Of a DNA stretch of 64,000 nt, positions 53,309 through 62,268 are shown piece by piece. A model generated the notes under the pieces. That model had not been told where the DNA came from and made no database searches. It worked only from the letters and a program-made list of their open reading frames with translations. Positions within the stretch are counted from its first letter, which is position 1; each line of letters opens with the position of its first letter. The stretch lies in the NCBI RefSeq assembly GCF_010993705.1, contig NZ_WOFO01000005.1, forward strand, positions 62,001-126,000, in the 5' to 3' direction. The translations under genes and the position numbers were made by a program. Source of the DNA: Cyclobacterium sp. SYSU L10401. Lineage in GTDB: Bacteria; Bacteroidota; Bacteroidia; Cytophagales; Cyclobacteriaceae.

Positions 53309-54177
53309 AGTTTCCTGATCTGGTTTTGATGCACCTTAGCATAGATCTGCGTGGCTTCCAGATGGCTGTGCCCCAAAAAGTCACGGACCTGTTCCACCGG
53401 CAGGCCGCTTTCCAACAGGTGCGTGGCGATCGAATGCCGCAGGTAGTGTAAACTGATCTCCCGCTTTATCTCTGTCCTGGCCGCTATCTCTTTCAGCCTG
53501 CGGTTGTAACTGTCCCCACTCATTCTTGTCCCGGTCCCGTTCAGCATAAAAGCTTCTGTATCTTTTGCCTTTTTTGCTGCGCCCCGTGCTTCCAGGTAAT
53601 AGTTTTCAAGTTCCCGGCTTACTCTCGCTGTCATGGGTACGGCCCTGCGTTTTGCCCCCTTCCCCTCCCGCACGTAAAGGACCTGCTGCCTGAAATGGAT
53701 GTCTCTGGTGTTGAGCTTTACGGCTTCCGCCCTTCTCAGGCCGCAGGAATAAAACAGGTGCAAAAGGGCGGTTTCTTCGATCGCCTGGCAGGCTTGGAAC
53801 AGGGCTTTAATTTCGCCTTGTGTAAACGGCTCCCTGCGGTTGGGCACGGGGCTTTTGAACTTCATGGTGCTGATGGGGTTTTCCCCGATCCGCCCGGTGG
53901 TTTCCAGCCAGCCGAAAAAGATCCTCAGGGCGTAGAGGTGGTGGTTGATGTACTGTTCGCTCAATGCCCCTTCCTTTCGTTTGTGCGGCCTTTGACGCAG
54001 CCACCTGTAAAAACGGACAATATCGGCAGATCTCATTTCATCTATTGGGATGTGCCCCTGGCTCTCCAGGAAGGCTTTTACGCAGTCCGGTAGCATGCTA
54101 ACGCTGCTCTTGCCGTAGCCTATCTGCTGTAGGTAATCCCTGAATTCCCTGACCGTCTGGTCATACGTAGGCGTCAT
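53305..54177 (-). CDS. tyrosine recombinase with intact active site
   Basis: A 290-aa XerC/D-like recombinase. The N-terminal SAM-like domain contains YDQTVREFRDYLQQIGYGKS. The C-terminal domain has SCGLRRAEAVKLNTRDI with the first Arg, HYLRHSIATHLLESG with His and the second Arg, LGHSHLEATQIYAKV with the His and the Tyr nucleophile, and a Lys in VREGKGAKRRAVPM. It overlaps the degenerate recombinase gene by 4 bases. The pair, with the primase-helicase upstream, probably moves the GC-rich element. Confidence 0.88.
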   Translation of the reverse strand: MTPTYDQTVREFRDYLQQIGYGKSSVSMLPDCVKAFLESQGHIPIDEMRSADIVRFYRWLRQRPHKRKEGALSEQYINHHLYALRIFFGWLETTGRIGENPISTMKFKSPVPNRREPFTQGEIKALFQACQAIEETALLHLFYSCGLRRAEAVKLNTRDIHFRQQVLYVREGKGAKRRAVPMTARVSRELENYYLEARGAAKKAKDTEAFMLNGTGTRMSGDSYNRRLKEIAARTEIKREISLHYLRHSIATHLLESGLPVEQVRDFLGHSHLEATQIYAKVHQNQIRKL

Positions 54178-54257
54178 ATTGCTGTCTTTTTTGATGGGGC
54201 TTGCACAACTTTACCGGACACCGGAAGCCAGTCCCCATAAGCGGGGACGGCGGCCAT

Positions 54258-57164
54258 TTATTTTGATCCCTGCCCGTTTTCAGCGTTTTCCCTGCTTCCT
54301 GCCGGTACTTCTGGCTTCCGGTCTGGTGTCCGGTCCATGCCGGAAGCTAACCCGTTTTCTTTGTTTTTTATCGTTACCAGTTGCTCTGTCAGGTGGACTT
54401 TTATCCTGGCCCTCAGTGCGGTGTAGTCGTCCCAGTGGCTGATCCTGTAGGTAAAGCCACGGTTGGCAAAACCATACTGACGGACGTATTCCAGTGCTAT
54501 CAGTCGGTTCAGATAAACCTGCAGCTGGCTTTTCTTCAGTCCGCTGGCCTGCATCGCATCAAAACGGTTGAACTCGTAGTCTTTCCCTTTCTTTTCAATG
54601 AAGGTTTTCAGGGATTCGTAAAACTGTCTGAGCGGCCCGTCCAGCTCGTCCACTTTCAGCACAATGCTCTCGAACATGATCCCTATGGCCGTGGCCAGGT
54701 CTTCGGTGGTGGCGGTCAGTCTTCCTTGTCCGTCCTTCTTTCGCTGATACTGGTTCACCACCGTGATGATCTTGATAAAGCCCTGGAACAGCTCGTTCAG
54801 CCTCCGGATCTTGTGGGCTTCCTTCGGCAGGCTGACTTTGCCGGCAAAGGGGTTGACCACCTCATGGGGCTTTAGCATCCGTACCAGCTGCTGTAAAAAC
54901 CGCTTGGTTTTCTGCTCTTGCCTCCCGTCAATGATGCCGGCCGCTTTCCGGTCCTGGTAGCGGATGATCCGTTCGGTCTGTCCGGGGCTCTCATCCACCG
55001 CTATCAGGAACACCCGGCTCATGTTATCCTCGTAAACCTCGCCTTTGGTGGTGCAGCACAGGGAGGCCACCGGGCCCCTGACTATCCGCTGTCCCTCGCT
55101 GATCTGACCGCTTTCGTTCTTTACCGACACGGCACTGCGCAGCTCCCCGCCGCTGATCAGCTCCCGGGCCGAGTATTCGGCTTCCTCGGAGAGGCCGTCC
55201 ATGTCCTCCAGGCAGAGCAGGTGGTTCACAAAATAGGTCTCCGGAAAGTTGTACAATGCCTTGTCGCTGATCCGGGTGAAACGGTCGACGCTCTCTTCCG
55301 GCATGCAGTCGCTGACCTGCCGCATCAATCTTGTTTTGCCACTGCCGGAGGAGCCCTGGATCAGGGCGTGAAGGGGTTCCGGGAGCTTGTGGCTGAAGGC
55401 AACCAGGAACAAAAATATCCGGTTGTGGTCTTCCCCTACTATGCCGGTCTTGCCGAGCAGTCCGCCCAACCTTTGTATGAGTTTCGGTTGTTTAGCAAAG
55501 GCCTCCAGCTCCTGCCGTTCTTTGGCCGTCAGTGGCGTAAGCTGTGGGCTCTCCCCTTTCTCCGTGGCAGCGTTTACTAAAGTTTCACGGTATGCATCCA
55601 GTAAATCCGTCAGGCGGTAAATGTCTTCTTCCAAAAGGTCTTTTCTCAGGTTCAGCCGCTCACTTACCTCCTTGCACAGGCGTTCCACCTGTTTGTCTTC
55701 ATACAGGTCTACTTTATTGCGGCTCTTGCGTTTGGTTTCGGGGTGCTCCACCTGCAGGGTCACTTTCATGCTGTCAGGTGTCCTGCTGATCCCGCCCAGG
55801 ATGGCGTAATGGGCCCTTGGAGCCTGTCCCGCACCTGATACGGGAGTGTAGCTGAGTTTGTAGGGGTTGCGGGTGTCCAGCCGGGCACCGCTACCGGCGG
55901 CTGTTTTTCCTGTCTTTGGGGCCTCCGGTTCCTTTGTGTCCCGGCCTTCGGCAGGCGATCTTTCTTTTTCATCCGGGGCATTTTCAATTGAAAATTTATC
56001 TGCCGGCAGGCATGAAAGAAAAGTGCCTGCATTGCCCCAGGGAAGGCGGGCTTCCAGCAGATGGGCTAGCACCCCGGGTTCATGGGACTGCAGCAGGCTG
56101 TTCACATCCTCGTTTTCCGGCACGTCCACGCTGCTCAATGCCAGTCCGGGGTTCAGGGACCTGAGGGTTTCGGCATGTCTGCTTACTGCTTTTCTGCCCG
56201 GATCGTCCCCGTTGAGAAAAAATATGACCTCGTCCAGGCTTTCCAGGGATTTGATTGCTTCGGTGTGTTCTTCGGTTAGCCCGTTGGTGCCGTACAGGGC
56301 CAGGATACCGTATTGTTTGGCTATGGCTTCCTGCTGCAAAAGGCTGGCCGCATCGATGATGCTTTCGGTAAGGATCAGCTTTTGAGTTGCAGCATTGGGG
56401 TATCCCGGGTAAAGCCCGGATCTGTCTTTCAGGTAAAAGTGCCGCTGGTCTTTATTGTCGGTGGTACTGCGGAAGTACAGGCCGCTGACCTGATCGGAAC
56501 CGTTCCGCAGGGCGAAGCATATACAGCCCTTCGCAAAGGGTTTATACCCCTGACCACCGGAACGGGTATTGCTGCCGGAGGGGGAAAGCAGGCCCACTTT
56601 CACGCAGGCTTCGATCAACGCATCTTCCTGCTTTGCTCCCGATACGCTGCCGCTATCCGGACTTCCAGCTTTTCTAAACCTTCCAGCGTGGTGGAACTGG
56701 CCACTGTTGTAGCCTATTTCCAGCCTTGTGTGGTTAAGGGACCTGCTTTCCAGGTAATCCCGGGCCGGGGGGCTGTTGGGCACGGCGTTCCTGAAGTAGG
56801 CGAACATTTTGTCCAGTATCTGCTCACGGCTGACGGTTGGCTTCACTGCTGGGCTTACAGTTTTGTTTGGGTTATTTAATGGATTGTTTTCTCCGCCTGA
56901 AAGTTCAATGGCCTTTTCGATTGCTTCCGCTTTGCTGCTGTTCTCTTTGTGCATGATAAAATCGATCACATCCATGCTCTTACCATGGGTCTTGCAGTTG
57001 CTGCTGAAGCAGTAGGCCGTGTGGGTTTTGGGATACACCTGCAGGGAAGGCGTCCGGTCTTCGTGGAACGGACAGTGCAGCCTACCGTGTTTGTCGGGTT
57101 TCAGGCCGTAGTGGGCCAAAACTTTCGCCAGCGTCAGGCGTGCTTTGATTTCCTGGATTTCCAT
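54258..57164 (-). CDS. CHC2-Toprim primase fused to a helicase-type ATPase
   Basis: About 968 aa from the ATG at 57164, which has AAAGGA just upstream; an upstream in-frame start at 57275 would add a Pro-rich 37 residues. The N-terminal zinc site is HCPFHEDRTPSLQV...YCFSSNCKTHG. The Toprim motifs are ILTESIIDAASLLQQ and VIFFLNGDDPGRKAV. A helicase-like ATPase with P-loop ALIQGSSGSGKTRLMRQ (about residue 560) and Walker B CLEDMDG follows, then a winged-helix-like C-terminus. It heads a minus-strand unit with two recombinases and HicBA, and is divergent from an XRE gene. It probably replicates the element. It could also be viewed as a phage-type primase. Confidence 0.85.
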   Translation of the reverse strand: MEIQEIKARLTLAKVLAHYGLKPDKHGRLHCPFHEDRTPSLQVYPKTHTAYCFSSNCKTHGKSMDVIDFIMHKENSSKAEAIEKAIELSGGENNPLNNPNKTVSPAVKPTVSREQILDKMFAYFRNAVPNSPPARDYLESRSLNHTRLEIGYNSGQFHHAGRFRKAGSPDSGSVSGAKQEDALIEACVKVGLLSPSGSNTRSGGQGYKPFAKGCICFALRNGSDQVSGLYFRSTTDNKDQRHFYLKDRSGLYPGYPNAATQKLILTESIIDAASLLQQEAIAKQYGILALYGTNGLTEEHTEAIKSLESLDEVIFFLNGDDPGRKAVSRHAETLRSLNPGLALSSVDVPENEDVNSLLQSHEPGVLAHLLEARLPWGNAGTFLSCLPADKFSIENAPDEKERSPAEGRDTKEPEAPKTGKTAAGSGARLDTRNPYKLSYTPVSGAGQAPRAHYAILGGISRTPDSMKVTLQVEHPETKRKSRNKVDLYEDKQVERLCKEVSERLNLRKDLLEEDIYRLTDLLDAYRETLVNAATEKGESPQLTPLTAKERQELEAFAKQPKLIQRLGGLLGKTGIVGEDHNRIFLFLVAFSHKLPEPLHALIQGSSGSGKTRLMRQVSDCMPEESVDRFTRISDKALYNFPETYFVNHLLCLEDMDGLSEEAEYSARELISGGELRSAVSVKNESGQISEGQRIVRGPVASLCCTTKGEVYEDNMSRVFLIAVDESPGQTERIIRYQDRKAAGIIDGRQEQKTKRFLQQLVRMLKPHEVVNPFAGKVSLPKEAHKIRRLNELFQGFIKIITVVNQYQRKKDGQGRLTATTEDLATAIGIMFESIVLKVDELDGPLRQFYESLKTFIEKKGKDYEFNRFDAMQASGLKKSQLQVYLNRLIALEYVRQYGFANRGFTYRISHWDDYTALRARIKVHLTEQLVTIKNKENGLASGMDRTPDRKPEVPAGSRENAENGQGSK

Positions 57165-57394
57165 TCCTTTACCGGTTAAAGGGGTGGGAAGATGTCCCGC
57201 GGCGGCACATCCATAAACAGCGGTATTCTTCCCGGGGGGCGGTTTGGAAAAGCCCTTTCGGATTTTGGGGGTCACGGCGGTTTTCTTTCATCTGAAAAAA
57301 AATTAAAATTTTTATTTTCTCATATCTGTCCCAAAAGTAATATTAGTGAGAATCCAACGCAAGACATTTGAAAGAAAAAAATAAGTTTTTTGCT

Positions 57395-57402
57395 TATATT
57401 TG
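57395..57402 (+). promoter_or_regulatory. possible Bacteroidota -7 box for the XRE gene
   Basis: TATATTTG at 57395-57402 fits the TAnnTTTG -7 consensus of Bacteroidota promoters. A TTTG at 57367 is about 24 bases upstream, slightly far for a -33 box. The gene starts 48 bases downstream. Tentative. Confidence 0.3.
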
Positions 57403-57450
57403 TCCTTATAAGATATAAAAAGGCTTTTTTAACTAAAAAGCTTCTCAATT

Positions 57451-57789
57451 ATGACTATATCAGAGAAAATAAGACTCACAAGGCAGCAGAAAAAATTGTC
57501 CCAGGGGGAACTCTCAAAAATATCGGGGGTCAACCTCAAAAGCCTTTCAAGGTACGAGCTCGGCACAACCGTACCCCCGGCCGATGTGCTCAAAAGCATC
57601 GCCGATGCACTGGAAGTATCCACCGACTACCTGGTGAGTGAAAACGGGCAGGTACAGATAAAGGACAAGGAGCTGTTCAAAAAGTTTGAGCTCATCCAGG
57701 AAATGGAGGGAGAGACCAAAAACATGATCATGAACTTCCTAGACCTGGCGATCAGGGATTTTAAGGCAAAACAGGCATATGCTTCTTGA
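57451..57789 (+). CDS. XRE-family transcription regulator
   Basis: A 112-aa protein with an XRE helix-turn-helix: IRLTRQQKKLSQGELSKISG followed by VNLKSLSRYELGTTVPPADV near residues 7-46, and the characteristic ALEVSTDYLVSENG. The remaining 40 residues are helical. It is divergent from the primase-helicase gene with a 285-base gap to the chosen start, the usual layout for a repressor of a mobile unit. Confidence 0.88.
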   Translation: MTISEKIRLTRQQKKLSQGELSKISGVNLKSLSRYELGTTVPPADVLKSIADALEVSTDYLVSENGQVQIKDKELFKKFELIQEMEGETKNMIMNFLDLAIRDFKAKQAYAS

Positions 57790-58030
57790 AACCAGTACCC
57801 GTAAAGCGATAACTATCCGCTCTTACTTAACCCTATTGTTTAAATTTAAATAACCCCGTTACTTTCAAAATTTTTCTATGATTAACAACAGATTAACCAT
57901 CGGGCGGGATTCCGACTCGAAAATTCAAACAAAAAAATCATCTTCCCAAACAATTATCAGCTGAAAGAAAGTAAAGCAGAATGTTTCTAAGGAAGAATGT
58001 AAAACCTTATTCTTACGCAGGAGATTGTAG

Positions 58031-58381
58031 TTATTGATCGCTTATCTTTTTATCAAACAGAATCCGGCTTTGAGTTGGGTCTTCTTCTAAATAAAGTACA
58101 TAATACCTTTCACCTACCTTGGTAGTCTTTGAAGCTGTACAGGAGGAAATTGATTTATAGTTTTCTCCATTTACTTCAAATTTATATTTAACAAAATACC
58201 CATATCCACTTCCACACTTTCCTCGCCAAACTTTTTCAACAATTCCAATAGACTCTATGCCATTTACCTTTAATTTCTTATAATTATAGAGCATTTCTCC
58301 TCCTTTATATAATCCCATAATAAGGATATAAAGAATTAAAAGCCAAGAAATCCAATATATCGTTTTTTTAATTTTTAACAT
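58031..58381 (-). CDS. putative Rhs immunity protein (small membrane protein)
   Basis: A 116-aa protein with an N-terminal membrane segment (YWISWLLILYILIMGLYKGG, residues 8-27) followed by a strand-rich domain with KYKFEVNGENYKSISSCTAS, like DUF3592-type small domains. Its start overlaps the stop of the Rhs gene (TAATG), the position of a cognate immunity gene. The toxin domain next to it is very hydrophobic, so the membrane location of the immunity protein makes sense. The call rests on position. Confidence 0.55.
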   Translation of the reverse strand: MLKIKKTIYWISWLLILYILIMGLYKGGEMLYNYKKLKVNGIESIGIVEKVWRGKCGSGYGYFVKYKFEVNGENYKSISSCTASKTTKVGERYYVLYLEEDPTQSRILFDKKISDQ

Positions 58382-59982
58382 TAGTTCAAATCAAGGAAAT
58401 CACTGTTTTTTGGTTTTGGAGTATATTCTTCTTGATCTCGGGCAAAAGGGATTGGCAATTCTGCTGAATCCGAAGGATCAGCAGATTCATTTCCTGAAGG
58501 GTTATCTGATAAGTAAATTGTCAATTTTTCTCCAAGGGCCGAAGTAGCACCCAGACCAAGATTAGCTCCAACTACTGAAATTGGATTATTTCGAGGGAAA
58601 ACAGTCTTCTCAACAAAAGGACTTAAAGCACTTCCTTTTGTTGTAATTGGTTTTAAGAGTTTATCTACAATTTTTCCACCGCCAAATCCGATCCCTGCAA
58701 ATGTCCCTGCAACCATCGTTTCAACAGGATTCACTTTTGAAAAATCCCCATCCAAAATTATATCCTTTTGAATTGTTTGGTCAAGTAAATTTGACCCTGT
58801 GGCAATTCCTACACTTCCGAAAAGTCCTACACCTGACCCTAATGCCACTCCTGTACCAGTGGTTGTTGCTAGGTGTAACCAAGCTTTACCATCGCCCTCT
58901 GACAATTTTTGAATAGCATTAAAAAAACCGCCATGTTGTTGGGTTAGGTCATACAATCCCACACCAGCACCGATAAGACCGCCGGCTAACATTGTAGGGC
59001 AATTTACACAGTCTCCTTTTGGGTCGATTTTCGCAAGTGGATTGTCATCCATTGAATTATATGGTGATTGCCACGGAAAAAACTCCAATTTAGGATCCAC
59101 ACTCCACCACCTCCCTACCACGGGATCATACTGCCTGAATTCGGTCGTATAGCTCCTACCGGGGCCATTTACCTCATCATCCCCTTCCATCCCATTGAAC
59201 CCATATCGGTACGTGCTGTCCTGAACCGTACGACCATCCATAGCTAATCCGAACGGATAGTAATCCGTGGTGTTGATAGCTGTCGTCCAGGTGCTGTCCT
59301 GGTCCAGGTGGATATTGTCACTTACGACCGCAAGGACGTTTCCAAGGTGGTTTGTAAGTTCGTACTTCTTGCCTCCAAGACTTCTATATCCTGTTTTCGA
59401 AGCGTAATTAACCAAACCAAGCCTGGAACTGCCATAAATGGCTTGTTCCTTGAGCGTTCTATTATTGTACACCCCCATCACATTACCAGAAGCATCCCTT
59501 ACATAAATGGTTGTGTCACTATCGGTGATCTTGGCTATTCGGTTTCCTGATGCATCATATCGGAAATGTACCTCAGAATTGTCATCTTTAAATACTGCTC
59601 GTACCTTTCCATATGGGGTCCATGCGATACTATCGATTCCCTCCGCATTGTCACCAATAAGGTTGCCAATCTGGTCGTAGGAGTAGTTTTCAACATCCGA
59701 ACCGTCTACGTTCTTTAGTTTGTTGCTCTCCTCGTAGTAGCTGTATGTCAATTCATCAAGAATCGCCGTCTGCGAGTCCCTCCTTTGTAAAGTTAATAAA
59801 TTTCCGTTAGCATCATAGCTGTAATCGGTGTCATATTTATCCGTAGGATCAGTCCTCGTTAACCCGTTCTGGCCATAGGTACTCAGGCTTCTGGCCCTAA
59901 CTATTCTGTGAAGCTGGTCGTAGCCGTAGACCATGGCCTGCATGCGGTCGGACTCGCCCAGGCTGGGCAGGTCGGTGCTCAT
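58381..59982 (-). CDS. Rhs protein, 3' part with C-terminal toxin tip
   Basis: A 533-aa segment of an Rhs/YD-repeat protein. YD repeats are visible (YGYDQLHRIVRARS, YSYDANGNLLTLQ, YSYDQIGNL, FRYDASGNRIAKI). The Rhs core end is RYGFNGMEGDDEVNGPGRSY, then FRQYDPVVGRWWSVDPKLEF. The last 230 residues are a variable tip with Gly and Ala-rich hydrophobic helices (LAGGLIGAGVGLYDL and GVALGSGVGLFGSVGIATGS), compatible with a pore-forming or membrane toxin. The 5' part of the gene is cut off by a repeat insertion at 60060-60130, with the missing piece at 60085-60687, so this is probably a pseudogene or a reserve module. The immunity gene follows. Confidence 0.75.
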   Translation of the reverse strand: MSTDLPSLGESDRMQAMVYGYDQLHRIVRARSLSTYGQNGLTRTDPTDKYDTDYSYDANGNLLTLQRRDSQTAILDELTYSYYEESNKLKNVDGSDVENYSYDQIGNLIGDNAEGIDSIAWTPYGKVRAVFKDDNSEVHFRYDASGNRIAKITDSDTTIYVRDASGNVMGVYNNRTLKEQAIYGSSRLGLVNYASKTGYRSLGGKKYELTNHLGNVLAVVSDNIHLDQDSTWTTAINTTDYYPFGLAMDGRTVQDSTYRYGFNGMEGDDEVNGPGRSYTTEFRQYDPVVGRWWSVDPKLEFFPWQSPYNSMDDNPLAKIDPKGDCVNCPTMLAGGLIGAGVGLYDLTQQHGGFFNAIQKLSEGDGKAWLHLATTTGTGVALGSGVGLFGSVGIATGSNLLDQTIQKDIILDGDFSKVNPVETMVAGTFAGIGFGGGKIVDKLLKPITTKGSALSPFVEKTVFPRNNPISVVGANLGLGATSALGEKLTIYLSDNPSGNESADPSDSAELPIPFARDQEEYTPKPKNSDFLDLN

Positions 59983-60059
59983 CCAGCTTCAATAATCGGT
60001 TTTTAAAAGTATTGTTTTTACCCTATTAAAAATTATTCTCTGAATTTAATTCACTTAGG

Positions 60060-60130
60060 GCCTACCCTGCCACCTGGCTCCTCCCTAAAATGATCCAAAG
60101 GGATCATTTCTTAACGGTCGGCCCTCATTG
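60060..60130. repeat. hairpin repeat copy a, inserted in the Rhs gene
   Basis: CACCTGGCTCCTCCCTAAAA, then ATGATCC-AAAG-GGATCAT, then TTCTTAACGGTCGGCCCTCAT. The stem AAATGATCC/GGATCATTT is perfect. Copies b (60640) and c (63836) share the outer parts but have different stem bases. It splits the Rhs gene: the two Rhs parts continue on either side. Confidence 0.65.
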
Positions 60131-60687
60131 CACAAGCCCTTCGCCGCAGTCGTACCCCGGTCGTCCTGATACCTGGTCCATAGGTTGTCCCGGGTATCGG
60201 AGAGCGTGATGCCGCTGCCGATCGGCATATAATCATCCTGGTAATAGCCCAGCGAAAAGGCCATGGCATCTCCGCCGGTACGCAGGCCGTTTTCCCCATC
60301 CCCTCCGGGATCGCCTGTGTACGGAGTGTTCACCCCCTTCAGCCAGCCCTGCAGGGTATAGTAGTAATCCAGCCCCTGTACATTGTATTCTCCCAGCTCT
60401 ACCCGGGCCAGCGGGCCGTGGGGATAATAGAAGTAAGTGGCATCTGTGCTCCAGACGAAGCCATCGGTGCTGCTCATCACGTCCTCTATTCGGTTGTCTG
60501 CATCGTAGCGGTAGCGGTGGATCAGTTGGTCCTCATGACCGCCCTGATAGATCACCGCATTTACATTGCCACTTATCAGGTCGTAGATGTAATCGGTACG
60601 TTTACTGCCTATCTCCGGCAGGTCCTGAAGTAGGGCCTTAACCCACCCTGCAGCCCGGCCCTTCGCTAAATTGCTCCACCGGAGCAA
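60085..60687 (-). pseudogene. Rhs 5' fragment cut off by repeat insertions
   Basis: Within about 200 codons the frame encodes Rhs-type YD-repeat sequence (RTDYIYDLISGNVNAVIYQG, then IHRYRYDADNRIEDV) and the tyrosine-rich run YYYPHGPLARVELGEYNVQG followed by LDYYYTLQGWLKG. The frame start and end lie in hairpin-repeat copies b and a, so the true Rhs part is about 60130-60630. The downstream Rhs part resumes at 59982. Both together are remains of one gene broken by repeat insertion or recombination. Confidence 0.7.
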
Positions 60688-60710
60688 TTCTTAACGCTCT
60701 GTCCTCATGC
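60640..60710. repeat. hairpin repeat copy b
   Basis: AACCCACCCTGCAGCCCGGC, then CTTCGCTAAATTGCTCC-ACC, then GGAGCAATTCTTAACGCTCT. The stem TTGCTCC/GGAGCAA is perfect with a 3-base loop. It borders the Rhs fragment on its upstream side. Confidence 0.65.
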
Positions 60711-60756
60711 GCATCATAGCTATAATTTATTCTGAGTCAGAATACTTGGTGGGACA

Positions 60757-61089
60757 CTAGTAAGACTTAGGTTCTTGTTTTACATGCCTTACCCGGAGGA
60801 TTTTGATTTCTTTATCTGTGTGCCGATAAGCTACCCGGTAGGAGTATTTCTCAAAAGCCCTGTAGCTCCCTGGGTTGTCCTTTTTAAACCTGTCCAACGG
60901 ATATTTCTCTGGGTGATCTGCCAAGTTGCGGGTCAGGAATAGAATGGTGTCTTTCACTTTCTCAGCACTTGCAGGTGAGTTTTCTTTAATTTTTTTGTAA
61001 GCTTTTTGAAGTGAAATAAAAGCACTTTTGGTCCAGGATACCGTAGGTCGTTGTTTGGAAAAATTCTCTACAGGATTACCTTCTACCAT
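60757..61089 (-). CDS. RelE/ParE-family toxin
   Basis: A 110-aa protein. It carries VSWTKSAFISLQKAYKKIKE, then NPGSYRAFEKYSYRVAYRHT and DKEIKILRVRHVKQEP, the RelE/ParE fold pattern with the conserved YRVxYRxxDxxIxILRVxHxxQ end. RelE/ParE toxins cut mRNA on the ribosome or poison gyrase; which applies is not readable. It overlaps the antitoxin gene by 7 bases and lies between the Rhs locus and the integrase. Confidence 0.85.
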   Translation of the reverse strand: MVEGNPVENFSKQRPTVSWTKSAFISLQKAYKKIKENSPASAEKVKDTILFLTRNLADHPEKYPLDRFKKDNPGSYRAFEKYSYRVAYRHTDKEIKILRVRHVKQEPKSY

Positions 61090-61310
61090 TTTTTAGCCAT
61101 TTTCTCTGCTTCATCCTGGCTGTAGAAGGCTCCCCTGTCCATCTCGGCTTCAGCTTCATCCAATTCCCGGTTGTATTGCTCAACGCTGATAGGACCTTCC
61201 GAGAACTTAATCAAAGAAGTTTCTAATTCAGTGAGCTCTTCTTCATTCAAGTGCATTACCTTCTCTATAATCGCGTATTTTCTGGCGGCAATTGTTTCCA
61301 TCCTTATCAA
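61083..61310 (-). CDS. antitoxin partner of the RelE/ParE toxin
   Basis: A 75-aa acidic protein, perhaps starting at the Met at residue 4 (61301). AIIEKVMHLNEEELTELETS, then ISVEQYNRELDEAEAEMDRG, resembles the addiction-module antitoxins of Bacteroidota paired with RelE/ParE toxins. It overlaps the toxin gene in antitoxin-first order. Confidence 0.75.
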   Translation of the reverse strand: MIRMETIAARKYAIIEKVMHLNEEELTELETSLIKFSEGPISVEQYNRELDEAEAEMDRGAFYSQDEAEKMAKKW

Positions 61311-61371
61311 TATTTAAGTCTTTTCAAATATAACGATTTTAAAGGAATTTAGATTTTTCTGACTATTTCCG

Positions 61372-62250
61372 TTAATGGTATTCCACCCCATTTTTCAATC
61401 CAACCCTTGGACTTTCCATGGTGTCAATAAGTCTGTCGATTTCACTGGCCTTCGACCCCAATTTTGCCTGATTGAATATTGCTTTGACATTTCTAAGCTG
61501 ATCGATCCTTTTGGGTGAAAGATTTGCTCCATATCTGATTTCGCTTACCTTTTTAGTGATATCCTTTTTGATGTTATCCGGAGAAGCTGTCAGGATTTCT
61601 CCCAACACCCGGTAAACACCTTCCTTCGACAAACTGCAATTTGGATCCAGGCAGAGTTTGTTGATCAGTTCATTTAATGTCCCCGGTCCACCCAACAAAA
61701 AATCGATGGCCAGTAATTTCTCCGTTTTATCCAGTTTGTTTTCTGAGGTTTCGATCACGGCATAATCTCGCTTTGCCCGCATATTTTCATAGAAAAGTAG
61801 TGCAGCCTCCCTGTCAAGAAAATCCAGGGTTTCAAATTCCCGGAAATTGGCCAATTTCTCCGTAGGATCCACATACTTTAGAAAAATGCTGGTCTCCCGA
61901 ATGTTCTTAAGGGTATTGCCAATCAGGTTATAAATAATCCCCGCCGTAATCCCTGAAAAAATCAGGGCCATTGGTACTTTTAATGTAACGTCAATCGTCA
62001 AAACCGAAATGGCAAGCAAAAGGCTTAGAAAAGTAAGGAGAATGGGATAAATCAAGGACAGGTAGACAAACCACTTTCGGCGCCGTATAAAATGCGAAAA
62101 ATCCTCAAAGTGCTGTCGGTTGATGGAAAAAATATGCCAGCCATACCGGTAAGCCAGCATCCTTTCTTCTTCGGAACTCCCGTCAAAAAGCAGCAGGTAC
62201 TCCCGGAGTTTGTACAGCCAGAGGGGCCTTTTTGGATCGAACTTTTTCAT
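61372..62250 (-). CDS. hypothetical membrane protein next to the integrase
   Basis: A 292-aa protein with two adjacent membrane helices (WFVYLSLIYPILLTFLSLLL and VPMALIFSGITAGIIYNLIG, residues about 65-115). A 180-residue soluble helical C-terminus follows, in which SNCSLSKEGVYRVLGEILTA-like repeats suggest a regulatory domain. No family is recognised. It starts 18 bases after the integrase stop and in the same direction, so it is probably co-transcribed with it. Confidence 0.6.
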   Translation of the reverse strand: MKKFDPKRPLWLYKLREYLLLFDGSSEEERMLAYRYGWHIFSINRQHFEDFSHFIRRRKWFVYLSLIYPILLTFLSLLLAISVLTIDVTLKVPMALIFSGITAGIIYNLIGNTLKNIRETSIFLKYVDPTEKLANFREFETLDFLDREAALLFYENMRAKRDYAVIETSENKLDKTEKLLAIDFLLGGPGTLNELINKLCLDPNCSLSKEGVYRVLGEILTASPDNIKKDITKKVSEIRYGANLSPKRIDQLRNVKAIFNQAKLGSKASEIDRLIDTMESPRVGLKNGVEYH

Positions 62251-62268
62251 GGTTCAAGGGTTGATTTC

